Assembly: GCA_937900125.1 (NCBI GenBank)
Contig: CALCEK010000223.1
Span: 1-5,920, forward strand
DNA: 5,920 nucleotides
Source: an uncultured Treponema sp.
GTDB taxonomy: Bacteria; Spirochaetota; Spirochaetia; Treponematales; Treponemataceae
Direction of reading: 5' to 3'
The translations under genes were made by a program, and so were the position numbers. Below, piece after piece: positions 1-5,895 of this stretch. The notes under the pieces are model-generated. The model was not told the origin of the DNA. It searched no databases and worked only from the letters and a program-made list of their open reading frames with translations. The number at the start of each line of letters is the position of its first letter. The first letter of the stretch is position 1.

Positions 1-1059
1 TACGGTTTGTGCGGGGGCGGATTTTTTACACGGCAGCAGAACTGTGTCCTTAAAATGAGGTACGGAACGGAGCTTTCAAAACATATTAGGTTTCTGGAAG
101 AGTACCTTACGCAAGAAAAGAAAAACGAGGTCATTGAAAAGCCAAAGCTGTTTTCTGAGGAAGATGCCGATGACGCTTTTGTAGAAAATTACAAAAAAGA
201 TATGGACTCAAAACATTTTAAGTTCATCATTTCGCCTGAAAATCCAGAGGTCGATTGCAAAGCTCTTACCAAGACTCTCGTTAAGCGGCTTGAGAAAATC
301 ACAGGCTTTACGTTCTCCTGGCTTGCGGCGGTTCACACAAATACGAACCATCCTCATGCGCATCTCCTCATAAATGGTATTGACAAGAACGGCAAGAAAG
401 TTGACTGCTTCCGTGGGAACATGCTCAAACATACGATAAGGGAAATGGCAAGGCAGATTTGCACGGAGATGAAAGGTGAGCGAACGGCGGAAGAAATTGA
501 AGCAGCAAAAAGGAAACTTCCAGAAGCCAACAGATACTGCGCACTGGATAAAGAAATTGAGCATTACAGTTTTCTGCGTTCTTCTAATAACAATCCAGAT
601 TATCCCGTATCTGTCCGTTCGCAGAATGATGTGATGTACAAGAGGTTGTGCCATCTTGAAAAAATCGGGCTTGTAAAACGAGAAGAGAGCGAGACAAACA
701 TTTTCAATCTTGAGAAAGGCTGGAGCGAAAAACTTCACTCGGCAGGAAGATATTCTTCTTATCTAAAGGCAAGGAATGAGCTTCTTTTCACTCACGGAGT
801 AGACTTAAAGATTTTCGGAAACGACAATGAGGCCGCCCGCGGAATAATCACAAAGTTGTACAAGATGAATTATGAGGAATCTTGGGACAATGCGGTAGTG
901 GTAGAAAATAAGGAAAACGGAAAGGCATGGTTTGTTCCAGTTTACAATGAGCCAAATGACAAGCTGCTTGGTGCAGAGGTCAGTTGTTCTAAAAGTGATA
1001 AAGGCGGAAAGATGCGACCTGTATTTTCTGTTTCAAAATGGAATGTCATTGAGAAATAA
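1..1059 (+). CDS. MOBP-type relaxase, DUF3363 (VirD2/TraI-like) family, 5' partial
   Basis: Conjugative relaxase that would nick one strand at oriT and remain attached to its 5' end through a tyrosine. The frame is open to base 1, so the gene starts upstream; the TTG at 7 has no ribosome site and is probably internal. Numbering from that TTG, the metal-binding motif HTNTNHPHAH spans residues 110-119, with H110, H117 and H119 as the three-histidine set. Y33 in YLTQ is the likely catalytic tyrosine: family members I recall read YLQR there, with the same 15-residue spacing to an LF/LY pair (here 48-49). HFKFIISPE (70-78) is another family signature. Residues 210-262 (RLCHLEKIGLVKRE, then GRYSSYLKARNELL) match the winged-helix-like DUF3363 region, and 278-325 match its C-terminal beta-rich part. 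The visible 352 codons are fewer than the roughly 500-650 usual for the family, consistent with a missing N-terminus. The assignment is from recalled motifs, not a search. Confidence 0.88.
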   Translation, partial: YGLCGGGFFTRQQNCVLKMRYGTELSKHIRFLEEYLTQEKKNEVIEKPKLFSEEDADDAFVENYKKDMDSKHFKFIISPENPEVDCKALTKTLVKRLEKITGFTFSWLAAVHTNTNHPHAHLLINGIDKNGKKVDCFRGNMLKHTIREMARQICTEMKGERTAEEIEAAKRKLPEANRYCALDKEIEHYSFLRSSNNNPDYPVSVRSQNDVMYKRLCHLEKIGLVKREESETNIFNLEKGWSEKLHSAGRYSSYLKARNELLFTHGVDLKIFGNDNEAARGIITKLYKMNYEESWDNAVVVENKENGKAWFVPVYNEPNDKLLGAEVSCSKSDKGGKMRPVFSVSKWNVIEK

Positions 1060-1092
1060 GACAAAAAGTGTAAATAAATTGTATATATCCTA

Positions 1093-1121
1093 TTTACAAA
1101 TCAATTCAAATGTAATATAAT
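1093..1121 (+). promoter_or_regulatory. Sigma-70-type promoter upstream of traG
   Basis: A -35 box TTTACA (1093-1098, five of six to TTGACA) lies 17 bp before a perfect -10 box TATAAT (1116-1121), in an AT-rich stretch. Transcription would start near 1128, giving a leader of about 90 bases before the GTG of traG. It is the strongest promoter-like match I see in the window and probably drives traG and the genes after it. No experimental start is known to me. Confidence 0.72.
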
Positions 1122-1135
1122 GATTTCATCTTGAG

Positions 1136-1161
1136 TTTCCATAATCCCGCATAAGTGGAAA
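1136..1161 (+). repeat. Inverted repeat in the traG leader (possible operator)
   Basis: TTTCCA (1136-1141) is the exact reverse complement of TGGAAA (1156-1161), with 14 bases between (TAATCCCGCATAAG). It sits just after the predicted transcription start. It could be a protein-binding site, a weak RNA hairpin or chance; six-base arms alone are weak evidence. Confidence 0.3.
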
Positions 1162-1203
1162 ACAGATAAGCATTGCCGTAATGTTACGGCGATGAAATGT
1201 TTT
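1159..1203 (+). promoter_or_regulatory. Two-tier hairpin in the traG 5' leader
   Basis: The core stem pairs CATTGCCGTA (1171-1180) with TACGGCGATG (1185-1194) around loop ATGT: ten pairs, one of them G-U. A lower stem pairs AAAACA (1159-1164) with TGTTTT (1198-1203), separated from the core by an asymmetric internal loop (GATAAG opposite AAA). The ribosome site at 1207-1213 starts three bases after the structure. The tail after the core (AAATGTTTTAATG) is too poor in T for a convincing intrinsic terminator, so a leader structure, an attenuator-like element or a DNA operator palindrome (GCCGTAA / TTACGGC) are the options. Confidence 0.5.
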
Positions 1204-1206
1204 AAT

Positions 1207-1213
1207 GAGAGGG
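1207..1213 (+). promoter_or_regulatory. Ribosome binding site that sets the GTG start of traG
   Basis: GAGAGGG ends four bases before the GTG at 1218. An ATG at 1229-1231 (AATAATGAA) is in another frame, so it does not compete for this protein. The purine-rich site supports GTG 1218 as the true start. Confidence 0.6.
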
Positions 1214-1217
1214 ATTT

Positions 1218-3533
1218 GTGAAACAGAATAATGAATTTTTAAGAAAGAGGCCTGCCGAAAGAAACCGCAAGGTCTTGTTTGATTTATCCAACCTCATTCT
1301 TCCAGTTCTGATTGTCGTGATAGGTCTTGTCATTTCAACACAGACTTATGCGCGGCTCGTGGGCTATAACCCGAAGTATACTGACGCGCCATTTTTTGTG
1401 ACAACAAAGAAATTTCTTTTTATTGATGAAGGCTATCCATTTTATAATCCTGGCTTGATATTGCTCATCGTAATGTCGAAAGGTCTTACCGACAACCTTA
1501 TTCAGTCCGTCATTTTGCAGTCGCTTTTTCCGTTTCTTGTGAGCGCGGGGATTGCCGTAGTTTTCTTTTTTGTAGTAAGCGCGATAAGGGGCTATGGCAT
1601 AAACAAGAACGACAACCTTTACGGAACTGCGCGGTGGGGCACGGAAAAAGACATAAAGAAGTTTGGGCTTTCGGAAAAGAGGGGCGTTGTCCTTGCGGAG
1701 TTCCAGAGGGCTGATGTACGGGCAAAAGTGAATCCGAAGAACACATCAATCCAGTTGTCATTGAAAAAACTTGCGCCTCTTATCTGCATTGCGGGAAACA
1801 CGAACGTTCTGATGATTGCCCCGACACGGAGCGGAAAAGGCGTGGGAAGCGTCATACCAACAGCACTGAACTTTCCTTGGTCAATCATCTTCTTTGACCC
1901 GAAGGGAGAACTCTTCAACATAACATCAGGTTTTCGCTCAAAGTTCTCCATCGTCCTAAAATTCGCGCCAAAGAATCCTGACGGAAATACGGTGTGCTTT
2001 AATCCGTTAGAAGAAGTCCATCTTGATAACAGAATTGTAAGTGACGTAGACCTTGTAATCCAGAATCTGTTTGAGGAGGCGAAGGGCGGGGAAAATTCCA
2101 ACAGCCAGTTTTTCAATGAGAACGCAAAGGATATGATTAAGACGACAATTCTTCATGTTCTTACCGCTGATAATCCTGAATACGCTGACAAGAAAAATCT
2201 TCCTGGTGTCTTTGAGATTATGTCCCTTGCCGCAAAACCAGATGAAGAGGAGCAGGATGAAGAGGAAACGGAAAAGTCAAATCCAGGCGACAAATTGTTT
2301 GGCGAGATGTTTGAGACACGGCACTTGTTAGAAGGAAAGGAAACTACTTGGCTACAGACTTTGATAGAGGCAGGAGCTGGGCGTATGCTCCAGATGAATC
2401 CAAAGGTAAGAAGCGATGTGTTCTCCACCGTATTTTCAAAGTTGCAGCTTTTCAGTGACCCGCTCATTGCACACGCAACAAGCCATTCTGATTTTAAGCT
2501 TGACGACTTTGTGACAAGCGATGCACCGATTTCACTTTACCTTGTAGTTCCGTTTGCGCATGTAGATGTCATCGCTCCAGTGTTCAAGCTGCTGATAAAC
2601 TTTATGTTGCGCCGTTTCTCTGACGGTGAAACTTCTTATGGTGAAGTGAAGCTCAAAAACAGGCTTTTGTTCATGCTCGATGAGTTCCCCGTTCTCGGCA
2701 ATTTTCCGTTCCTTGACCACTGCAAAACAATCTGTATTTATGCGCCAGGAAAGATTGAGGATGCAAAGGCGTTTACCGAAGCAATCGGAAAGGAAAGCGT
2801 TACAAAAGAAAGCATTTCTACAAGCGGAAGTCGCTATGCCGTTGCCTTAAATAGTTTGAATGCATCAAGTCAAGAGGTTGCGCGCGACCTGATGAATCCC
2901 GATGAGCTTATGCATCTTCCGCCAAGCGAGGCTCTGATTATGAATCAGGGAATGCCCGCATACATCGCAAAAAAAGTCGTTTACTACGATGACCCAAGGT
3001 TTAAGAACAAGGCATATTCCGTGCGGGATGAAAAAGACTGGCTGAGGTACAAGTGGTACTACAATCCGCTCTTCACGCTTCCGATTGGAAAGGACGGAAT
3101 TACGATAGGCTATCCATCATTGAAGTTTACGATTTATAAAACTGAAAGCGGTGAAAAGAAGGCGTACAGATACCGTGACAGCGGAAACTGCAAGAAGGGC
3201 TGGATAATTCCTTTTACCAGAAAAAAGCGTTTAATGGAAACAGGATTTGAGCCGCTTAATGGAATGGGAAAACTTGAAAATGAGTTGAAGGCTCTTCCGT
3301 CAAATACGGGGAAAGTTGTCGGTAGGAAAAAAGAAGAGAGTGAGAAAAATAAAACGCAGGCTGACAAAACTTTGAACGAGAATGAAGATGAAAACTTCAA
3401 CATAGTTAATTACCTTGAATCGTTTGCGGACATAGAGGAGATTTCTCCGTTTCAGGGCGAGATGATAGACGGTGAGCCACCTCCAACAACTGTTCCCCTT
3501 ACGCCAGATATTTTTTCATCTGAGGCAAACTAA
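1218..3533 (+). CDS. traG: Type IV secretion coupling protein TraG/VirD4, with an in-frame internal deletion
   Basis: Inner-membrane ATPase that recruits the relaxase-bound DNA to the conjugation channel. Of 771 residues, hydrophobic segments near 24-42 and 100-121 are the N-terminal membrane anchor. YGTARWGTEKDI (135-146) is the usual entry to the ATPase domain. Walker A is APTRSGKG (201-208, K207) and FFDPKGEL (225-232) follows as in the family. Walker B is LLFMLDEFPVLG (483-494, D488 and E489). APGKIEDAKAFTEAIG (509-524), LPP (567-569) and the YYDDPRF end motif (589-595) also match. After Walker B, about 34 residues are missing between FPFL (496-499) and DHC (500-502); in relatives such as RP4 TraG this stretch contains the conserved glutamine motif (GYG...Q.LNQ). 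A very acidic linker occupies 341-351, and the tail after about 700 is charged and probably disordered. The start is GTG with a good ribosome site. Identity is firm; whether the protein still works is doubtful. Confidence 0.93.
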   Translation: MKQNNEFLRKRPAERNRKVLFDLSNLILPVLIVVIGLVISTQTYARLVGYNPKYTDAPFFVTTKKFLFIDEGYPFYNPGLILLIVMSKGLTDNLIQSVILQSLFPFLVSAGIAVVFFFVVSAIRGYGINKNDNLYGTARWGTEKDIKKFGLSEKRGVVLAEFQRADVRAKVNPKNTSIQLSLKKLAPLICIAGNTNVLMIAPTRSGKGVGSVIPTALNFPWSIIFFDPKGELFNITSGFRSKFSIVLKFAPKNPDGNTVCFNPLEEVHLDNRIVSDVDLVIQNLFEEAKGGENSNSQFFNENAKDMIKTTILHVLTADNPEYADKKNLPGVFEIMSLAAKPDEEEQDEEETEKSNPGDKLFGEMFETRHLLEGKETTWLQTLIEAGAGRMLQMNPKVRSDVFSTVFSKLQLFSDPLIAHATSHSDFKLDDFVTSDAPISLYLVVPFAHVDVIAPVFKLLINFMLRRFSDGETSYGEVKLKNRLLFMLDEFPVLGNFPFLDHCKTICIYAPGKIEDAKAFTEAIGKESVTKESISTSGSRYAVALNSLNASSQEVARDLMNPDELMHLPPSEALIMNQGMPAYIAKKVVYYDDPRFKNKAYSVRDEKDWLRYKWYYNPLFTLPIGKDGITIGYPSLKFTIYKTESGEKKAYRYRDSGNCKKGWIIPFTRKKRLMETGFEPLNGMGKLENELKALPSNTGKVVGRKKEESEKNKTQADKTLNENEDENFNIVNYLESFADIEEISPFQGEMIDGEPPPTTVPLTPDIFSSEAN

Positions 3534-3550
3534 GACAAACAGGAGTTTTT

Positions 3551-4081
3551 ATGAATTTGAATGTGAAAAAAGATGTTTATATTGCAGTGGAACAGAAAGA
3601 GAAAGTTGTGGATTTTCTCTCAAAGAAAACGGGAATGGAATGGTATATGTTCCGCCGTGCAGTGGAGATTACAAATGCAATAAAGCCATTTTTGATGGAA
3701 ATGGTAAAAGGGTTTGACGAGGCGAAAATCTCATTTTCAAGCCATGAGGAATACAGAGACACCTGCGAGTATTGCATTCAGAGGTTCGGAAAAAAAGTAA
3801 GGCTCACTTTTTCCTTTACGGAGGAAGAGTTTGAACTTATGAAAGAAACTGCGGAAAGAAACCATTTTATAAACATGGTGGATTTTATAACTACAATTCT
3901 CTATGCGCTGATAATGCAGGGGAAGGCTTATGAAATATCCTTGGGGGAGTTCTCAAAGTTCTTTTTCAGCAAAGAGAAGCGTATGCAGCTTGTAATTCCA
4001 TGTGAGATTATGGAAAAGCTGTATAGGAAACCTCTAAAAATTGCAATTTTTAGAGGTAACTTTGAAAATGCGATGTTCTAA
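3551..4081 (+). CDS. Hypothetical protein, N-terminal fragment of the split gene
   Basis: The start is firm: AGGAG (3541-3545) lies five bases before the ATG, and the gene follows traG by 17 bases, so it is probably co-transcribed. It has 176 codons with no signal peptide and no clear membrane segment. Native sequence runs to about Y158; the last 18 residues (from R159) are encoded by the inserted element, and the TAA stop at 4079-4081 lies in one of its hairpin arms. Residues 82-121 (KVRLTFSFTEEEFELMKETAE, then a second helix at VDFITTILYALI) resemble a ribbon-helix-helix DNA-binding fold. In this position, between traG and the CopG-like gene, a DNA-binding accessory or regulator is plausible but unproven. 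It may still be translated as a truncated protein. Confidence 0.65.
   Translation: MNLNVKKDVYIAVEQKEKVVDFLSKKTGMEWYMFRRAVEITNAIKPFLMEMVKGFDEAKISFSSHEEYRDTCEYCIQRFGKKVRLTFSFTEEEFELMKETAERNHFINMVDFITTILYALIMQGKAYEISLGEFSKFFFSKEKRMQLVIPCEIMEKLYRKPLKIAIFRGNFENAMF
4031..4056. repeat. Perfect 26-bp palindrome in the insertion
   Basis: CCTCTAAAAATTG (4031-4043) is followed with no spacer by its exact reverse complement (4044-4056). It lies within the 3' end of the first open frame and encodes residues PLKIAIFRG. As RNA it could fold into a long AU-rich hairpin; it lacks the GC stem and T-run of an intrinsic terminator. Confidence 0.9.
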
Positions 4082-4107
4082 GTCGTTGTATTTCAACGAC
4101 TTAGAAC
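4075..4107. repeat. 14-bp inverted repeat with 5-base loop in the insertion
   Basis: GTTCTAAGTCGTTG (4075-4088) pairs perfectly with CAACGACTTAGAAC (4094-4107) around TATTT. The TAA stop (4079-4081) of the upstream open frame is inside the left arm. No T-run follows, so a terminator is unlikely; the stem would be a strong RNA hairpin in the operon transcript. Confidence 0.9.
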
Positions 4108-4112
4108 TCGAC

Positions 4113-4157
4113 GGCATCTCGAAAAAAAATTATCTAAAACGAGTTTTTCGAGATGCC
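4113..4157. repeat. 14-bp inverted repeat with 17-base loop at the right end of the insertion
   Basis: GGCATCTCGAAAAA (4113-4126) is the exact reverse complement of TTTTTCGAGATGCC (4144-4157). The right arm is also the right terminal repeat of the insertion and contains the ATG (4153-4155) that opens the second half-gene, so that start would be buried in a stem. Confidence 0.9.
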
Positions 4158-4467
4158 CTATAAAACTGATTTTAAAAACAACCAACAGGCGTATTTTAGA
4201 AAAGCACTTTTCTGGCAGATATATTTTGGAAAGACTATGCCTATACGATATGAGGATGAGGATTATTTTAGGGTAACGCCACAGAAAACAGGCTGGTTTA
4301 AAACGCTTTTCCAATGTTCCGACATCATAAAAAACTATGCAAGGAACAAGAATCTTGGCAGTACAGAAAATATCGCAATTTTAAACACGCTGAATACGTA
4401 TCTGGACCAGACTGTTGGGGAGGAAGAAGCAAAAGAGGCTGTCTTAAAAGAGGCGGTAAATGGCTAA
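4153..4467 (+). CDS. Hypothetical protein, C-terminal fragment of the split gene
   Basis: Of its 104 codons only the first two (M, P) come from the insertion and the third (Y) from the duplicated TATA; the rest is native sequence. The ATG at 4153 has no ribosome site and lies in a hairpin arm, so it may not be used. ATG 4237 has GGAAAG (4228-4233) three bases upstream and is an alternative start. Residues 55-91 (FQCSDIIKNYARNKNLG, then IAILNTLNTYL) look like two helices that could be a divergent ribbon-helix-helix unit. The end is acidic (GEEEAKEA). The stop overlaps the next gene by 8 bases, a sign that the intact gene was once translationally coupled to it. This is probably a gene remnant, though expression cannot be excluded. 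Confidence 0.5.
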   Translation: MPYKTDFKNNQQAYFRKALFWQIYFGKTMPIRYEDEDYFRVTPQKTGWFKTLFQCSDIIKNYARNKNLGSTENIAILNTLNTYLDQTVGEEEAKEAVLKEAVNG

Positions 4468-4906
4468 GGAAAAAGATACATCTCTTTTAACCTATGAAAC
4501 TCATGTAAGACTCACCGCAGAGATGAGAAAGCTGCTCTCCCAAAGAGCAAACGATGAAGGCATCTCGTCAAATGCGGTCATTCAGAAAGCCATTTCCCTA
4601 TATCTTACAAAAGACACTATGGATGAAAGCCTTCTTGTTGCAAAGATGACCGATGTGCAGAGGCAGATTGCAAGGATAAAGCATGAGATTGATGTGAAGC
4701 AAAAACTTGACCTTGAGTGGTATCAGTATTTCTTTTTGTTTGCACCGCCGATTCCGAAGGACGAGGTAGGGCTTCGTATGCAGAAAGCAAACAAAGATGT
4801 TCAGGCTTTTTTGCAGAATTTCAAACGCAGGGTGACAAGCATTAAGCCACTCATAGAAACGATTTTCGGTGATATGCTCGAAGAAGAAGCTGGGGATGAA
4901 AAATAA
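4460..4906 (+). CDS. CopG-like ribbon-helix-helix protein of the conjugation operon
   Basis: A 148-residue soluble protein. Residues 12-50 (YETHVRLTAEMRKLLSQRA, then GISSNAVIQKAISLYL) fit a ribbon-helix-helix domain: a short strand, a helix, a turn with G and S, and a second helix. Residues 60-84 are predicted helical and may form a coiled coil (VQRQIARIKHEIDVKQKL); the C-terminus is acidic (EEEAGDEK). In trb-type elements a CopG-like gene usually sits between traG and trbB, as here. It may repress the operon, for instance at the traG promoter, or serve as a relaxosome accessory; neither is shown. The ATG overlaps the previous frame by 8 bases, with AGAGG at 4449-4453 six bases upstream, and the stop shares one base with the trbB start. 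It is longer than minimal CopG proteins because of the added C-terminal region. Confidence 0.75.
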   Translation: MAKEKDTSLLTYETHVRLTAEMRKLLSQRANDEGISSNAVIQKAISLYLTKDTMDESLLVAKMTDVQRQIARIKHEIDVKQKLDLEWYQYFFLFAPPIPKDEVGLRMQKANKDVQAFLQNFKRRVTSIKPLIETIFGDMLEEEAGDEK

Positions 4907-5895
4907 TGGAAAGCGTACCATTTTCAACATTTGCGGCGGACAGAGAAAAGAAGCTTAGGCTAAACAATAACTTCCTTTCTGACATTGCTTGCCTAAAAAA
5001 ATATCTTGATGACCCGAAGGTTACTGACATTTTTGTAATCGGAACTGGAGAAATCATCATTAAGGTTTTTGCAAAAGGAAAAGTTTTTACTGGTGAAAAA
5101 ATTCCGCCTACGAAGGTTCGTGGAATAATACTTAGCGCGGCAGCTCTGCTTGAGAAACAAATTGACCCTATAGGCGGCATTCCAAAACTGGAAGCGGTTA
5201 TTCCGCCACCGTACAATGCCCGCATTACGGGACTGCTTCCTCCTTGGGTGGAAAATCCAGAGGTAACTTTCCGTAAGCCACCGAAAGAAATTTTTTCTCT
5301 CGAAAGTTATGTGGAAGCTGGGCGGATGACAAAAGAAGAATATGAACTTATCTGTTCTTACATCAAGGACAGAAAAAATATATTGATTGGAGGAGGTACG
5401 GGAAGCGGTAAATCAACGCTCACAAACGCAATCATTTTGAAAATGACGGAATATACGCCGAATGACAGGTTTTACATTGTCGAGGACGTTCCTGAGCTTC
5501 AGTGTAATGCTCACGACAAAACGATGATTTCCGTAAATCCAGTTCATGCAGCGGAAGCTGTACGGACTGCGCTCAGATGGACGCCAGACAGAATCATCTT
5601 CGGAGAAGTCCGCTATGGAGAGGTTGCAAATGAGCTTATAAAGGCATGGAATACAGGGCATACGGGAAATGTCACTACAATCCATGCGGACAGTTGTGCT
5701 TCCATGCTTATGCGCATGGAGGACTTGCTTAGGGAAGTCATTCCAGGTTCAATTCCGAAGTTGAGTAATACCATTCACCTATGCGTACACATGGCGGGTG
5801 GAAAGCAAGGTCCTCATGTAGATGAGGTATTGCCGACTGACGGAAGCGGAATGGATGACTTCATATCAATGTTAAAAGCCAACAAATTGGCGTAA
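4906..5895 (+). CDS. trbB: Conjugal transfer ATPase TrbB (VirB11 family)
   Basis: Cytoplasmic hexameric ATPase that drives assembly and substrate handling of the type IV secretion channel. All family motifs are present in 329 residues, close to the usual TrbB length: an N-terminal domain (about 20-125) ending in ARITGLLPPWVENPEVTFRK; Walker A GGGTGSGKST (162-171, K169); Asp box IVEDVPELQ (191-199); Walker B with RIIFGEVR (229-236); His box GHTGNVTTIHAD (251-262). The gene therefore looks intact. The ATG overlaps the preceding stop as TAATG, with GGGGA (4892-4896) nine bases upstream, so translation is probably coupled. VirB11-type ATPases also occur in pilus systems, but the coupling protein, relaxase and CopG-like neighbours favour TrbB of a conjugation system. 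Confidence 0.93.
   Translation: MESVPFSTFAADREKKLRLNNNFLSDIACLKKYLDDPKVTDIFVIGTGEIIIKVFAKGKVFTGEKIPPTKVRGIILSAAALLEKQIDPIGGIPKLEAVIPPPYNARITGLLPPWVENPEVTFRKPPKEIFSLESYVEAGRMTKEEYELICSYIKDRKNILIGGGTGSGKSTLTNAIILKMTEYTPNDRFYIVEDVPELQCNAHDKTMISVNPVHAAEAVRTALRWTPDRIIFGEVRYGEVANELIKAWNTGHTGNVTTIHADSCASMLMRMEDLLREVIPGSIPKLSNTIHLCVHMAGGKQGPHVDEVLPTDGSGMDDFISMLKANKLA

Larger units (their letters stand above)
4026..4158. mobile_element. MITE-like insertion, 133 bp, flanked by TATA duplications
   Basis: The insert lies between TATA at 4022-4025 and TATA at 4159-4162, a likely target-site duplication (a TA duplication with ends beginning TAGG fits equally well). The ends form an imperfect terminal inverted repeat: GGAAACCTCTAAAAA (4026-4040) against the reverse complement of 4144-4158, GGGCATCTCGAAAAA, 11 of 15 identical. 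The interior is almost entirely three perfect inverted repeats and encodes no transposase. Removing it together with one TATA restores the host reading frame, which is the strongest evidence that it is an insertion. A two-base TA target would suggest mobilisation by an IS630/Tc1-mariner type transposase; this is inference, and I cannot name the family. Confidence 0.68.
3551..4467 (+). pseudogene. Split gene: possible tandem ribbon-helix-helix protein interrupted by a 137-bp insertion
   Basis: Two open frames (3551-4081 and 4153-4467) appear to be halves of one gene. The first reads EKLY up to 4024; the second, just after the insertion, reads YKTDF from the tat at 4159. Deleting 137 bases (one TATA copy plus 4026-4158) joins them in frame as EKLYKTDF, giving 259 codons that end with an 8-base overlap into the next gene. 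137 is not a multiple of three, which explains the different frames. The restored protein seems to hold up to four short units, each a strand followed by two helices, near 6-46, 82-121, 143-181 and 203-242; the third spans the junction. Only the unit near 82-121 (RLTFSFTEEEFELMKETAE) looks clearly like a ribbon-helix-helix. I do not recognise the gene as a named family. Confidence 0.7.

Noticed and set aside
208..738. Antisense open frame of 176 codons inside the relaxase gene
   Set aside because: It lies wholly opposite a gene with clear catalytic motifs, has no ribosome site I can defend, and its translation shows no recognisable domain.
932..1120. Short + strand frame overlapping the relaxase end and the promoter
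   Set aside because: No ribosome site, no domain, and most of it overlaps the conserved C-terminal part of the relaxase in another frame.
1171..1203. Hairpin considered as the relaxase terminator
   Set aside because: It lies after the predicted traG promoter and its tail is AAATGTTTTAATG, not a proper T-tract.
1619..2116. Antisense open frame of 165 codons opposite traG
   Set aside because: It covers the Walker A region of traG on the other strand; its cysteine-, serine- and phenylalanine-rich translation is typical of a shadow frame.
4075..4107. Hairpin considered as an intrinsic terminator for the upstream genes
   Set aside because: The stem is followed by CTCGACGG rather than a T-run, and the operon genes continue downstream.
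4108..4135. Possible outward promoter carried by the insertion (TTATCT at 4130)
   Set aside because: No -35-like hexamer at a suitable distance; the match is what an AT-rich loop gives by chance.
4031..4157. Closely spaced palindromes considered as a CRISPR array
   Set aside because: The three repeats have different sequences and there are no equal-length spacers; no cas-like gene is nearby.
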